The notes under the pieces: generated by a model
The model's database searches: none
What the model was told of the DNA's origin: nothing
The model's input: the letters and a program-made list of their open reading frames with translations, nothing else
NCBI GenBank assembly: GCA_937892275.1
Contig: CALAVG010000265.1
Coordinates: forward strand, 1 to 11,028
Length of the DNA stretch: 11,028 nucleotides
Direction of reading: 5' to 3'
Source: an uncultured Methanomicrobiales archaeon
GTDB lineage: Archaea > Thermoplasmatota > Thermoplasmata > Methanomassiliicoccales > Methanomethylophilaceae
Part shown: positions 5,156 through 11,028 of the stretch, piece after piece
How positions within the stretch are numbered: the stretch's first letter is position 1
Layout of the letters: each line of letters opens with the position of its first letter
Translations under genes and position numbers: made by a program

Positions 5156-5781
5156 TGAAACTAGTCGCATTGATGTCCAACGGGATTGATTCTCCCGTGG
5201 CCTCATACATAATGAGCAGGATGGGTGCAGATGTCATCCTGCTGCACATGGACAACCGTCCGTTCACAGACGACCGGTCCATAGCTGTCGTTGAAGAGCT
5301 GGCGGACCGTCTCAGACAAATCACCGGCAAGGAATTCCCACTTTATTTCGCACAGCACGGACCCAATCAGGAACTGATCAAGGAGAAGTGCGACTATCAT
5401 TATCAATGCGTGATGTGCAAACGCACCATGCAGAGGACCGCAAGGGAACTGGCCAAGAAACTCGGAGCTTCAGGGATAATCATGGGCGACTCGCTCGGAC
5501 AGGTCGCATCCCAGACCCTGAAGAACATCAGATCCGAGAATCAGGGATTGAACTTCCCCGTAGTCAGACCCCTCATAGGCATGGACAAGACGGAGATCAT
5601 CGAGATCGCCAAGGAGATAGGCACCTTCGATATCTCGATAAAACAGACCGCAGGATGCCTCATAGTCCCTGTGAGACCCATAACAGAGGCCAACGCCGAG
5701 AAGGTCCTGAACATGAGCGAGAGCATCGATCTCGATACACTCGCTAGGAATTGTGCGGACAGTGCGGTACTTCACCACTGA
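5155..5781 (+). CDS. ThiI-like PP-loop tRNA sulfurtransferase, catalytic domain only
   Basis: ThiI-family enzymes adenylate U8 of tRNA and insert sulfur to make 4-thiouridine. This 208-residue protein holds only the AANH/PP-loop domain. The PP-loop is SNGIDS (8-13), usually SGGIDS, followed by PVASYIM. Other ThiI signatures are GDSLGQVASQT (111-121) and RPLIGMDKTEIIEIAKEIGT (138-157). Cys85-x2-Cys88 and Cys168 match the spacing of the three cysteines that hold an iron-sulfur cluster in methanogen ThiI proteins. The ferredoxin-like and THUMP RNA-binding domains of full-length ThiI (about 380-480 residues) are absent, so tRNA binding must come from another protein or a different surface. The ATG overlaps the csl4 stop by one base; a longer open frame upstream is only csl4 read out of frame. 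The function could also be another thiolation reaction. Confidence 0.85.
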   Translation: MKLVALMSNGIDSPVASYIMSRMGADVILLHMDNRPFTDDRSIAVVEELADRLRQITGKEFPLYFAQHGPNQELIKEKCDYHYQCVMCKRTMQRTARELAKKLGASGIIMGDSLGQVASQTLKNIRSENQGLNFPVVRPLIGMDKTEIIEIAKEIGTFDISIKQTAGCLIVPVRPITEANAEKVLNMSESIDLDTLARNCADSAVLHH

Positions 5782-6104
5782 GAACCCTTGTACCTTGTCG
5801 GGAAAGCCGGACAGGAATCTATCTCATCGTCATCGTAGACCATGTCTATGGTGACCCTGGAGATGTAACGCGCAACGTATCTGGAGATGTACAGGGTGTG
5901 CCCCCCGACCTCGATCTGCACATCGGTATCCTTAGGGCCCTTCACGGAAGTGGGTACGAGTGCAGGGCCAAGACATGCGGTACAAACACGGTAATCGCAT
6001 CCTGCTTCGCTGATAAGCTTCTCTACTTCGGGGTCTACGGTTATCTCCATGATTCGGGCTACAATTACTTTAGTAGATAAGACTTCGTCTCCGGGACCGC
6101 TCAT
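5772..6104 (-). CDS. Uncharacterised 110-residue protein with a CxxxxCxxC motif
   Basis: I do not recognise a named family. The ATG at 6104 overlaps the PAP2 stop in an ATGA junction, so it is co-transcribed and probably translationally coupled; a longer frame to 6356 is only PAP2 read out of frame. The core looks conserved in style: Cys36-x4-Cys41-x2-Cys44, then LGPALVPTSVKGPKDTD and VGGHTLYISRYVARYISRVTIDM (about 45-88), with an acidic run and one more cysteine (Cys98) near the end. The clustered cysteines suggest a metal or Fe-S site, while the arginine/tyrosine-rich second half looks basic and partly beta. There is no signal peptide or membrane segment. The last 10 bp overlap the end of the convergent ThiI-like gene, an unusually tight arrangement with no room for a terminator. 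Confidence 0.8.
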   Translation of the reverse strand: MSGPGDEVLSTKVIVARIMEITVDPEVEKLISEAGCDYRVCTACLGPALVPTSVKGPKDTDVQIEVGGHTLYISRYVARYISRVTIDMVYDDDEIDSCPAFPTRYKGSQW

Positions 6105-6991
6105 CCCGCCCTCTTGAGATACCTCTTTAGCAGGTACGGGTAGACCACGATGATGAACACCGCAGCCACCGTGGTGTAGATGCACACGCCGAGCTTGAGG
6201 TTCATCAGGGATATGCCCTCCATCAGTGCGAACCCGCCGATCAGTCCGGGGACCGACAGAAGGAGGCGTTCCTTCAGGGGCCTCGACACAGGGGCCTCGT
6301 ACATGACGAACCTCTCCTCTATCAGCAGACAGACGGGGATGGCGATGGACAGGCATGTCATCTTGTTGGACAGGAACTTCCCCGACACGAGGTCGGTCGC
6401 GACGGCGACCGCGACGGCGACCGCAATATAGCCCAGCAGGGCATACGTGCGGTTCCTCTCGCTGTCATGGGACCATTCCAGCACCCTGTAGTTCACGTAG
6501 CATACCGCCAGCACGACGATCAGCGCCACGATTAGGTCCAGGGGCGTGTGCACCCCGAGGAACATCCTCGAGAAGGGCATGATGATGGCGATTGACAGGA
6601 ACAGCACCTTGAGTGCCCTGTTCTTGAACAGCCAGGCGGCGGTGCCGTATCCGGCCAGTGCGGATGTCGTATGGCCGCTGGGCAGCGAATAGCCACCGGC
6701 AACGCTCTTGGAAGCAGGATTCGGCTGGATGTCCGGATCCAGGATCCAGGGCCTCGGCTGCTTTATGGTGTACTTGAGCATGTACCCAATCAGGTTCGAG
6801 AACGTGAAGTTGAACAGGAGGAACTCCCCCTCCCTCTTCCCGAAGGCCCACAGGAACAACGCACCGAGCAGTATCGGTATCATGTACTGGAACTCGCCTC
6901 TGGCGATGAGGTCGAAGAAGTCGGTGACCGCTTGAGGCATCGAGAGCCTCAGGTCCTGGAGTATCAGCAAGAACTCGATTCCTGTCCACAT
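6101..6991 (-). CDS. PAP2-family membrane phosphatase
   Basis: This is an integral membrane lipid-phosphate phosphatase; likely substrates are polyprenyl (dolichyl or undecaprenyl) diphosphate or a phospholipid phosphate, but the sequence does not say which. All three PAP2 motifs are intact: KYTIKQPRP (Lys73, Arg80-Pro81), LPSGH (Ser105, His107) and SRMFLGVHTPLD (Ser141-Arg142, His148, Asp152). Hydrophobic segments lie at about 36-50, 57-72, 108-121, 127-140, 152-168, 184-200, 211-224, 247-262 and 267-287. The last three or four extend beyond the usual six-helix PAP2 core; the 296-residue length reflects this extra C-terminal membrane region, whose role is unknown. A segment of alternating Ala-Val (about 190-198) is encoded by a 12-bp tandem repeat. 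It has its own promoter with an almost leaderless start and overlaps the next gene by 4 nt. Confidence 0.92.
   Translation of the reverse strand: MWTGIEFLLILQDLRLSMPQAVTDFFDLIARGEFQYMIPILLGALFLWAFGKREGEFLLFNFTFSNLIGYMLKYTIKQPRPWILDPDIQPNPASKSVAGGYSLPSGHTTSALAGYGTAAWLFKNRALKVLFLSIAIIMPFSRMFLGVHTPLDLIVALIVVLAVCYVNYRVLEWSHDSERNRTYALLGYIAVAVAVAVATDLVSGKFLSNKMTCLSIAIPVCLLIEERFVMYEAPVSRPLKERLLLSVPGLIGGFALMEGISLMNLKLGVCIYTTVAAVFIIVVYPYLLKRYLKRAG
6399..6424. repeat. 12-bp tandem repeat within the PAP2 gene
   Basis: GCGACGGCGACC occurs twice in direct succession (6399-6410, 6411-6422) and a third copy begins at 6423. Because 12 is divisible by three, gain or loss of a unit keeps frame and changes the number of Ala-Val pairs in a membrane helix. 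It may vary in length between strains. Confidence 0.6.
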
Positions 6992-7013
6992 CGGTATCCC
7001 GCACTGTCACCAA

Positions 7014-7023
7014 GGATAAAAAG
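7014..7023 (-). promoter_or_regulatory. TATA box of the PAP2 gene, near-leaderless start
   Basis: The minus strand reads CTTTTTATCC, centred about 28 nt before the ATG at 6991. An archaeal start site about 25 nt downstream falls within a few bases of the ATG, and there is no ribosome site at normal distance, so a leaderless mRNA is expected. Confidence 0.5.
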
Positions 7024-7051
7024 CCATCTTGTCCGTTCCGAACCGCTGGGG

Positions 7052-7056
7052 AAAAA
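7052..7056 (-). terminator. T-tract after the rad3 helicase gene
   Basis: Five T on the minus strand lie 8 nt beyond the helicase stop. Archaeal RNA polymerase can terminate at short U tracts, so some termination between rad3 and the PAP2 promoter is plausible. The tract is short and no strong stem precedes it. Confidence 0.25.
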
Positions 7057-7063
7057 CCTACGG

Positions 7064-8947
7064 TCAGAGCCCGTACTTCGAGTAGCGGAAGAACTCCCTC
7101 TCCTTCGAAGGGATATCCTGACAGAGTTCCGCATCGATATCCTTGAGACTGGCAATCCTACGGTCCATGATGATAGCGACTCCTCTGTCCGTCTCGGACC
7201 TGATCAGCCTCCCGATCGACTGCCTCATCTTCCTCACCGTAGGGATCGTAGATGTGTACAGCATGCCGTTGCCGAACCTGATATCGTAATACCGGCGCAT
7301 CGCCCTCAGCTTGGCCGTCGGCTTGGGGAACGGGATACCGATTATTATCGCCATCTCCAGGGACTTGTCCGGGAAGTCCAACCCCTCGCTGATCCTCCCG
7401 CCGGTGACACAGAAGAGCACCCCTCCGTCGGATGTCTTGAAGTTCTCGAACACCGACATCAGTTCCGGCTGGGACATTCCGCGCTGCTCGAAGACCACAT
7501 CCCTGTTGAGGTATCTCACGAGACCGTCGTCGATCATCTTGTCCATGAAACCGTAGGACGGGAAGAAGATCGCTGTGTTCACACGCACGGCGTTCACGCA
7601 GTCCACGACCATCTGCATAAGCGTATCGTAGTTCTGCGGGAGCTCCCTCTCCTCATACTTCATCGTCACCTTGTCCGTGTATAGCGTGAGGAGATTCTCC
7701 TTGGGGAATATCCCGTTGAGACACAGCTTACTGACCCTATCCAATCCCAATTCTGTCTCATAAGCGTCCAATGGCTGAAGGGTACCTGACATGTGTATGG
7801 ATGAGAAACAGTCTATCAGGGGTCCGGCAGCGCCCGACGGGTCCATGCAGTATGCCTGGAACATCGGATTGTCCTTCTCCTTGATTATCAGCCTGACATA
7901 GTTGTCCTCGTCACCGTCGATCCAGGCGCGGATGAATCTCGACATGGAATGAATGTACGAACGGGGGAGCTTCTTGCGCTCCTTCTTCTTCTCCATGATG
8001 CCGTCGCCTATCTCCTCCATGGATTTGCACATGCGGGATATTGTAACGGAACTCACACCCAAACGGCTCATGAGCTCATCCTCCAGAAAATATGGCGGGA
8101 GCATCCCATCCTCATCGATCAGATACTCCTTCTCGGCATGTGCCAGTATCTCCTTCAATACCGCTACAAGATCAGTGACCGTGATGCTTTCTTGAAGTTC
8201 GAAGTCGCCGTGCTCCTTGGCCTCCTTGGCCGCCAGATCCATGGCGTATTCGCTGTACTCGAATGTCTGAACATCACGGAGATAATCGGGAAGGTTGTGG
8301 GCCTCGTCCACGATAAGGATGGTCCTAGAAAGGGGTACACCCATCCATTCTACGAAACGGTCGAGGACTATCGGCATGAATACGAAGGGATACGGGACCG
8401 CTATGACATCCGCATAGGGAAGGATGAGTTTCATCAGCTCGTACGGACATACTCCGGCATCCTCGCACATCCTTGCGAAATCCTCCGGATCAGGATGCTG
8501 CTGGCGGATGACCTCCACCCAGCCCTCCACATCCACTTCCTCGATGCCACTGTAGAACTTGCAATGGCAGACACCGTTGGACTTGCGCTTGTATACGGAG
8601 CACAGCTTCGAGATCTCCTCGGCGTTGCCCGAAGCCAGATCGGGATCGTCCCTCATGAGGGGACATGATGCCGCCGAACGGCCTTGGACGGCTACGCACA
8701 GAATACCGTTGCCGATGGCCTCGGATTCCCTGATGACCTGCTTCTGCTGGGACTTCGTCCTGGTCAGGTAGATGACCTTCATCTCGTGGTCCTTGGCATA
8801 GCTCAAGGCACCGCATAGGGATGAGATCGTCTTTCCGGTACCTGTCCCGGCCTCTATCACCGCGCATCTGCGGTCGCGGACCGTGCGGTCTATGAAACCG
8901 ACCAGTTCCTTCTGTCCGGGACGGTACTCGTAAGGGAAGTAATCCAT
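7064..8947 (-). CDS. XPD/Rad3-family Fe-S DNA helicase
   Basis: This superfamily 2 helicase unwinds DNA 5'-3' with ATP, with inferred roles in nucleotide excision repair or replication-fork maintenance. The 627-residue protein is close to typical archaeal XPD (about 550-650). The Q-motif region YEYRPGQ sits at the start, Walker A EAGTGTGKT at 32-40 and DEAH at 214-217. Four cluster cysteines line up with human XPD: Cys95 (GRSAASC), Cys116, Cys129 (HCKFY) and Cys167 (CPYE). Motif VI QSIGRLIR lies near 576-583. The Arch domain falls between DEAH and the second motor domain. The start is uncertain by two codons: a GTG at 8953 makes a 4-nt GTGA overlap with the upstream stop, while ATG 8947 gives the usual family N-terminus. 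It is the fourth gene read in the serA unit, so its expression may be tied to serine genes. Confidence 0.94.
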   Translation of the reverse strand: MDYFPYEYRPGQKELVGFIDRTVRDRRCAVIEAGTGTGKTISSLCGALSYAKDHEMKVIYLTRTKSQQKQVIRESEAIGNGILCVAVQGRSAASCPLMRDDPDLASGNAEEISKLCSVYKRKSNGVCHCKFYSGIEEVDVEGWVEVIRQQHPDPEDFARMCEDAGVCPYELMKLILPYADVIAVPYPFVFMPIVLDRFVEWMGVPLSRTILIVDEAHNLPDYLRDVQTFEYSEYAMDLAAKEAKEHGDFELQESITVTDLVAVLKEILAHAEKEYLIDEDGMLPPYFLEDELMSRLGVSSVTISRMCKSMEEIGDGIMEKKKERKKLPRSYIHSMSRFIRAWIDGDEDNYVRLIIKEKDNPMFQAYCMDPSGAAGPLIDCFSSIHMSGTLQPLDAYETELGLDRVSKLCLNGIFPKENLLTLYTDKVTMKYEERELPQNYDTLMQMVVDCVNAVRVNTAIFFPSYGFMDKMIDDGLVRYLNRDVVFEQRGMSQPELMSVFENFKTSDGGVLFCVTGGRISEGLDFPDKSLEMAIIIGIPFPKPTAKLRAMRRYYDIRFGNGMLYTSTIPTVRKMRQSIGRLIRSETDRGVAIIMDRRIASLKDIDAELCQDIPSKEREFFRYSKYGL

Positions 8948-8949
8948 CT

Positions 8950-9345
8950 TCACTCGGCGTCGTCGCCACCCCTCTGCCAGACATCGTCCGGGAGGTCGGC
9001 GTATACGAACTCGCCGTCGTCCGCTTCGGCCTTTCTCATCCTCGAGTTGACCATCAGATCGGCGATCTTATCCCTCTTGAACAGCCAGTAGTGGATCCTC
9101 CACTCCCTTCCGTCGTAGAGCGTTGTCTCCTCCCTCTCTGTGGTGAGGATGCCTCCGTCCTCCAGCATATAGAACGCATCGCGGTCCTCGGGCTCCAGGA
9201 TGTTGTCGATGATCCTGTCGGAGTATCCGAAGAAGTTCAGCACGTGGTGGGCGAGCTCGTATGCCTGCTCCTCCACCATCGCGTGCGAATCGTCGATGCT
9301 ATTCTTGATGGCGAGTGTGAGGTCGTCGACGGTTACGATTGTCAT
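8950..9345 (-). CDS. Uncharacterised small protein, DUF6015-like
   Basis: The 131-residue protein resembles archaeal proteins filed as DUF6015 (recalled, not searched); no function is known to me. There is no signal peptide, membrane helix or cysteine cluster. The N-terminal part (about 5-50) looks helical. The middle, DAFYMLEDGGILTTEREETTLYDGREWRIHYWLFKRDKIADLM (about 54-97), has the helix, turn and beta-hairpin pattern of a winged helix, suggesting nucleic-acid or protein binding. The C-terminus is acidic. It starts 4 nt after the serA stop, and its own stop overlaps the GTG that precedes the helicase ATG, so it is embedded between a metabolic gene and a repair helicase. A partnership with the helicase is possible but rests only on position. 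Confidence 0.8.
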   Translation of the reverse strand: MTIVTVDDLTLAIKNSIDDSHAMVEEQAYELAHHVLNFFGYSDRIIDNILEPEDRDAFYMLEDGGILTTEREETTLYDGREWRIHYWLFKRDKIADLMVNSRMRKAEADDGEFVYADLPDDVWQRGGDDAE

Positions 9346-9349
9346 TGTA

Positions 9350-10930
9350 TCACTGCTCTGTCTTGATGTACGAGATCTCTTCGACCTCTACCTTGTCGCC
9401 GACCTTCTTGATGACATCCGCGGGGACGTCCTGGTCGACGGTGAGGAACATCGTGGCCTTTCCGTTGGACCTTCCGACCGCCATGTGGGCGATGTTGATT
9501 CCGGCCTCTCCGATGGCGTTACCGACGGTTCCGATGACTCCGGGTGTGTCCTTGTACCTGAGGATGATCATCCTGTCGGCGATGGAGATGTCCGTGACGA
9601 ACTCGTCCATTCCGATGAGCTTGGGTGTTCCTCCGATGACGGTTCCCCTGAGCGAGTGGGTGGCACCGTTGTATGTGAACTTCATCTCGATAATGCTGCT
9701 GTAGTCCCTGGAATCGTCCTTGCTGGTCTCGACGACTTCCACTCCCTTGGACTTTGCCACGGGGAGTGCGTTGATGATGTTGGCTGTACCGATGACGCCC
9801 TCAAGATATCCAATGACAGCGTTGACCGTCAGCATCTTGTTCTGCTTCTTGGCGAGGTTTCCGCAGTAGGAGATCTCCAGCTTGTTGAGCGGGTTGTTGC
9901 CGACGATCTGCTGTATGATGCATCCCATGTCCTTTGCGAGTGGCACGTAGGGCTCGGTGTCCTTGTCCACGGAACCGCGGGGTGCGTTGACCGCATTGGA
10001 CACGATCCCGTCCCTGAGGTACATGACCGCATGCTCGGCTACCTCGATTGCGACCCTCTTCTGGGCTTCCACAGTGGATGCTCCGAGGTGAGGGGTTGTT
10101 ACAAGGTTGTCCAACTCGAGTAGCTTCTTCTCGTCGTCCGTGAGGGGCTCGTTGCACCATACATCGAACGCTGCGCCTGCGATGATCTTCTCCTTCAGTG
10201 CAGTGTAGAGGTCGTCCTCGTTGACGATTCCTCCGCGTGCCACGTTGGCGATCCTCGCGTTGGGCTTCATCATCTTGAACTGAGGCAGTGAGATCATGTT
10301 CCTCGTCTCGGGGAGAAGAGGGGTGTGGATGGTCATGAAATCGGCAGTGGTGATGACCTCCTCCAATGTTGTGAGCCTGACCCCCAGTGAATCCGCTACC
10401 TCCTTAGGCAGGAAAGGATCGTATCCGATCATGGTCATGTTGAAGGCCTTCATGCGCTTCGCGACCTCTCCTCCGACACGTCCGACCCCGATGATTCCCA
10501 GTACCTTTCCGTTGAGTTCGACTCCGGTGAACTTAGATCTCTTCCACTCGCCCTTGTGCATGGACTCGTGGGCAAAGGGGATGTTCCTTGCGACGGCCAG
10601 GAGCATGGCGCATGAGTGCTCTGCCGCGGACAGGATGTTCGCGGAGGGGGTGTTCATGACAAGGATTCCCTTGTCCGTTGCGTAGGGGATGTCTACGTTG
10701 TCCACACCGACCCCTGCGCGTCCGATGACCCTCAGTTTCTTTCCGGCATCAATGACCTTCTTGGTCACCTTGGTACCGGACCTGATGATCAATGCATCGT
10801 AATCACCGATCTTAGCACACAGCTCATCCTCTGTCAGTCCGGAAACCTCGTCGACGGGGAATCCCGACTTCTTCAGTATGTCGAGTCCCTCTGCATCCAG
10901 GGGATCCGATACCAGAATCTTCGTCGTCAT
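9350..10930 (-). CDS. serA: D-3-phosphoglycerate dehydrogenase
   Basis: SerA oxidises 3-phosphoglycerate to 3-phosphohydroxypyruvate with NAD, the committed step of serine synthesis. The 526 residues fit the long (type I) form. The split substrate domain (1-about 98 and 285-315) flanks a Rossmann domain with GVGRVG (148-153). The catalytic set is Arg232 in NVARGG, Glu261 in NEPL and His281 in PHLGAS. Next come the intervening ASB domain (about 318-445) with NPLNKLEISYCG, and a C-terminal ACT domain (about 454-526) with TPGVIGTVGNAIGEAGINI, the usual serine-sensing module. Two ATGs are possible. ATG 10936 overlaps the aminotransferase stop by 4 nt, but GGAGG (10938-10942) is only 1 nt away from it. 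ATG 10930 is 7 nt from GGAGG and gives the family-typical MTTKILVSDPL, so it is chosen. Confidence 0.96.
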   Translation of the reverse strand: MTTKILVSDPLDAEGLDILKKSGFPVDEVSGLTEDELCAKIGDYDALIIRSGTKVTKKVIDAGKKLRVIGRAGVGVDNVDIPYATDKGILVMNTPSANILSAAEHSCAMLLAVARNIPFAHESMHKGEWKRSKFTGVELNGKVLGIIGVGRVGGEVAKRMKAFNMTMIGYDPFLPKEVADSLGVRLTTLEEVITTADFMTIHTPLLPETRNMISLPQFKMMKPNARIANVARGGIVNEDDLYTALKEKIIAGAAFDVWCNEPLTDDEKKLLELDNLVTTPHLGASTVEAQKRVAIEVAEHAVMYLRDGIVSNAVNAPRGSVDKDTEPYVPLAKDMGCIIQQIVGNNPLNKLEISYCGNLAKKQNKMLTVNAVIGYLEGVIGTANIINALPVAKSKGVEVVETSKDDSRDYSSIIEMKFTYNGATHSLRGTVIGGTPKLIGMDEFVTDISIADRMIILRYKDTPGVIGTVGNAIGEAGINIAHMAVGRSNGKATMFLTVDQDVPADVIKKVGDKVEVEEISYIKTEQ

Positions 10931-10932
10931 TT

Positions 10933-11028
10933 TCATTCCTCCAATATCTCGTCCATGGCGGACAGGAGCTCCTTCACCATCGCAGGTGTCGTGTCTCCCA
11001 TGTGTCCGATCCTGAACGTTGCCTCTTT
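10933..11028 (-). CDS. Class V aminotransferase, C-terminal end (partial)
   Basis: The last 31 codons of a gene entering from the right edge read as FRIGHMGDTTPAMVKELLSAMDEILEE after a few residues. FRIGHMG is the C-terminal hallmark of PLP-dependent class V (alanine/serine-glyoxylate type) aminotransferases. Its position directly before serA suggests that it handles phosphohydroxypyruvate/phosphoserine or serine-glyoxylate/alanine transamination, completing a serine pathway; the substrate cannot be told from this fragment. The TGA stop overlaps the first serA ATG (ATGA), and its final codons carry the GGAGG used for serA. Confidence 0.88.
   Translation of the reverse strand, partial: KEATFRIGHMGDTTPAMVKELLSAMDEILEE

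Noticed and set aside
5772..6356. 194-codon version of the 110-residue protein
   Set aside because: The extra 84 N-terminal codons lie inside the PAP2 gene in another frame and read as low-complexity His/Arg/Pro sequence. The ATGA junction at 6101-6104 gives the natural start.
6671..7684. 337-codon plus-strand open frame opposite PAP2 and rad3
   Set aside because: It lies antisense to two genes with intact catalytic motifs. Long antisense frames are expected from the codon bias here.
9200..10123. 307-codon plus-strand open frame opposite serA and the DUF6015-like gene
   Set aside because: It is antisense to serA, whose motifs are complete, and its translation is low-complexity and rich in Val, Asp, Gly and Leu, typical of a shadow frame.

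Overview
The window is archaeal and most likely comes from the Thermoplasmata / Methanomassiliicoccales branch of gut and wetland methanogens. The archaeal call rests on a Csl4 exosome subunit, a METTL5-type rRNA methylase, an XPD/Rad3 iron-sulfur helicase, and BRE/TATA promoters such as the one at 3923-3934. The narrower call is an inference. It uses bacterial-type PurH and GdhA next to archaeal information-processing genes, and the fact that all eleven recognisable genes end in TGA with no TAG, as expected in a lineage that can read UAG as pyrrolysine. No methanogenesis or pyl gene is present to prove it.

Layout. 1-278: the probable last 12 codons of a plus-strand gene (1-39), then AT-rich DNA with inverted repeats and the purH terminator hairpin (249-270). 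279-1838 (minus): purH, with a TATA box at 1895-1903 and a perfect 8-bp inverted repeat (1857-1875) where transcription should begin. 1876-2402: a 527-bp gap without a convincing protein gene. Its minus strand is dense in RNA secondary structure: two TATA-like boxes each precede a structured stretch, and the second stretch ends in a GAAA-capped, terminator-like hairpin. These are either one or two undescribed small RNAs or a very long purH leader. 2403-3752 (minus): gdhA, with a UUCG-capped terminator.

3753-3982 is a divergent promoter region carrying two CGATATC sites 22 bp apart just upstream of a near-consensus BRE/TATA. It drives a tight plus-strand operon: METTL5-like methylase, Csl4, and a stand-alone ThiI catalytic domain with cluster-type cysteines. 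The joint theme is RNA modification and RNA decay.

5772-11028 is entirely minus strand. Read in transcription order it is: class V aminotransferase (partial at the right edge), serA, a small uncharacterised protein (DUF6015-like), Rad3/XPD helicase, then a short gap with its own promoter, a PAP2 membrane phosphatase, and a 110-residue cysteine-motif protein. The aminotransferase and serA fit serine biosynthesis. Most junctions are 4-nt overlaps or gaps of a few bases, so translation is probably coupled. The last minus-strand gene overlaps the end of the ThiI-like gene tail to tail by 10 bp.

The strongest candidates for something undescribed are the structured RNAs at 1964-2108 and 2154-2239 and the palindromic site at the purH start. 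No mobile element, CRISPR array, tRNA or rRNA was seen.
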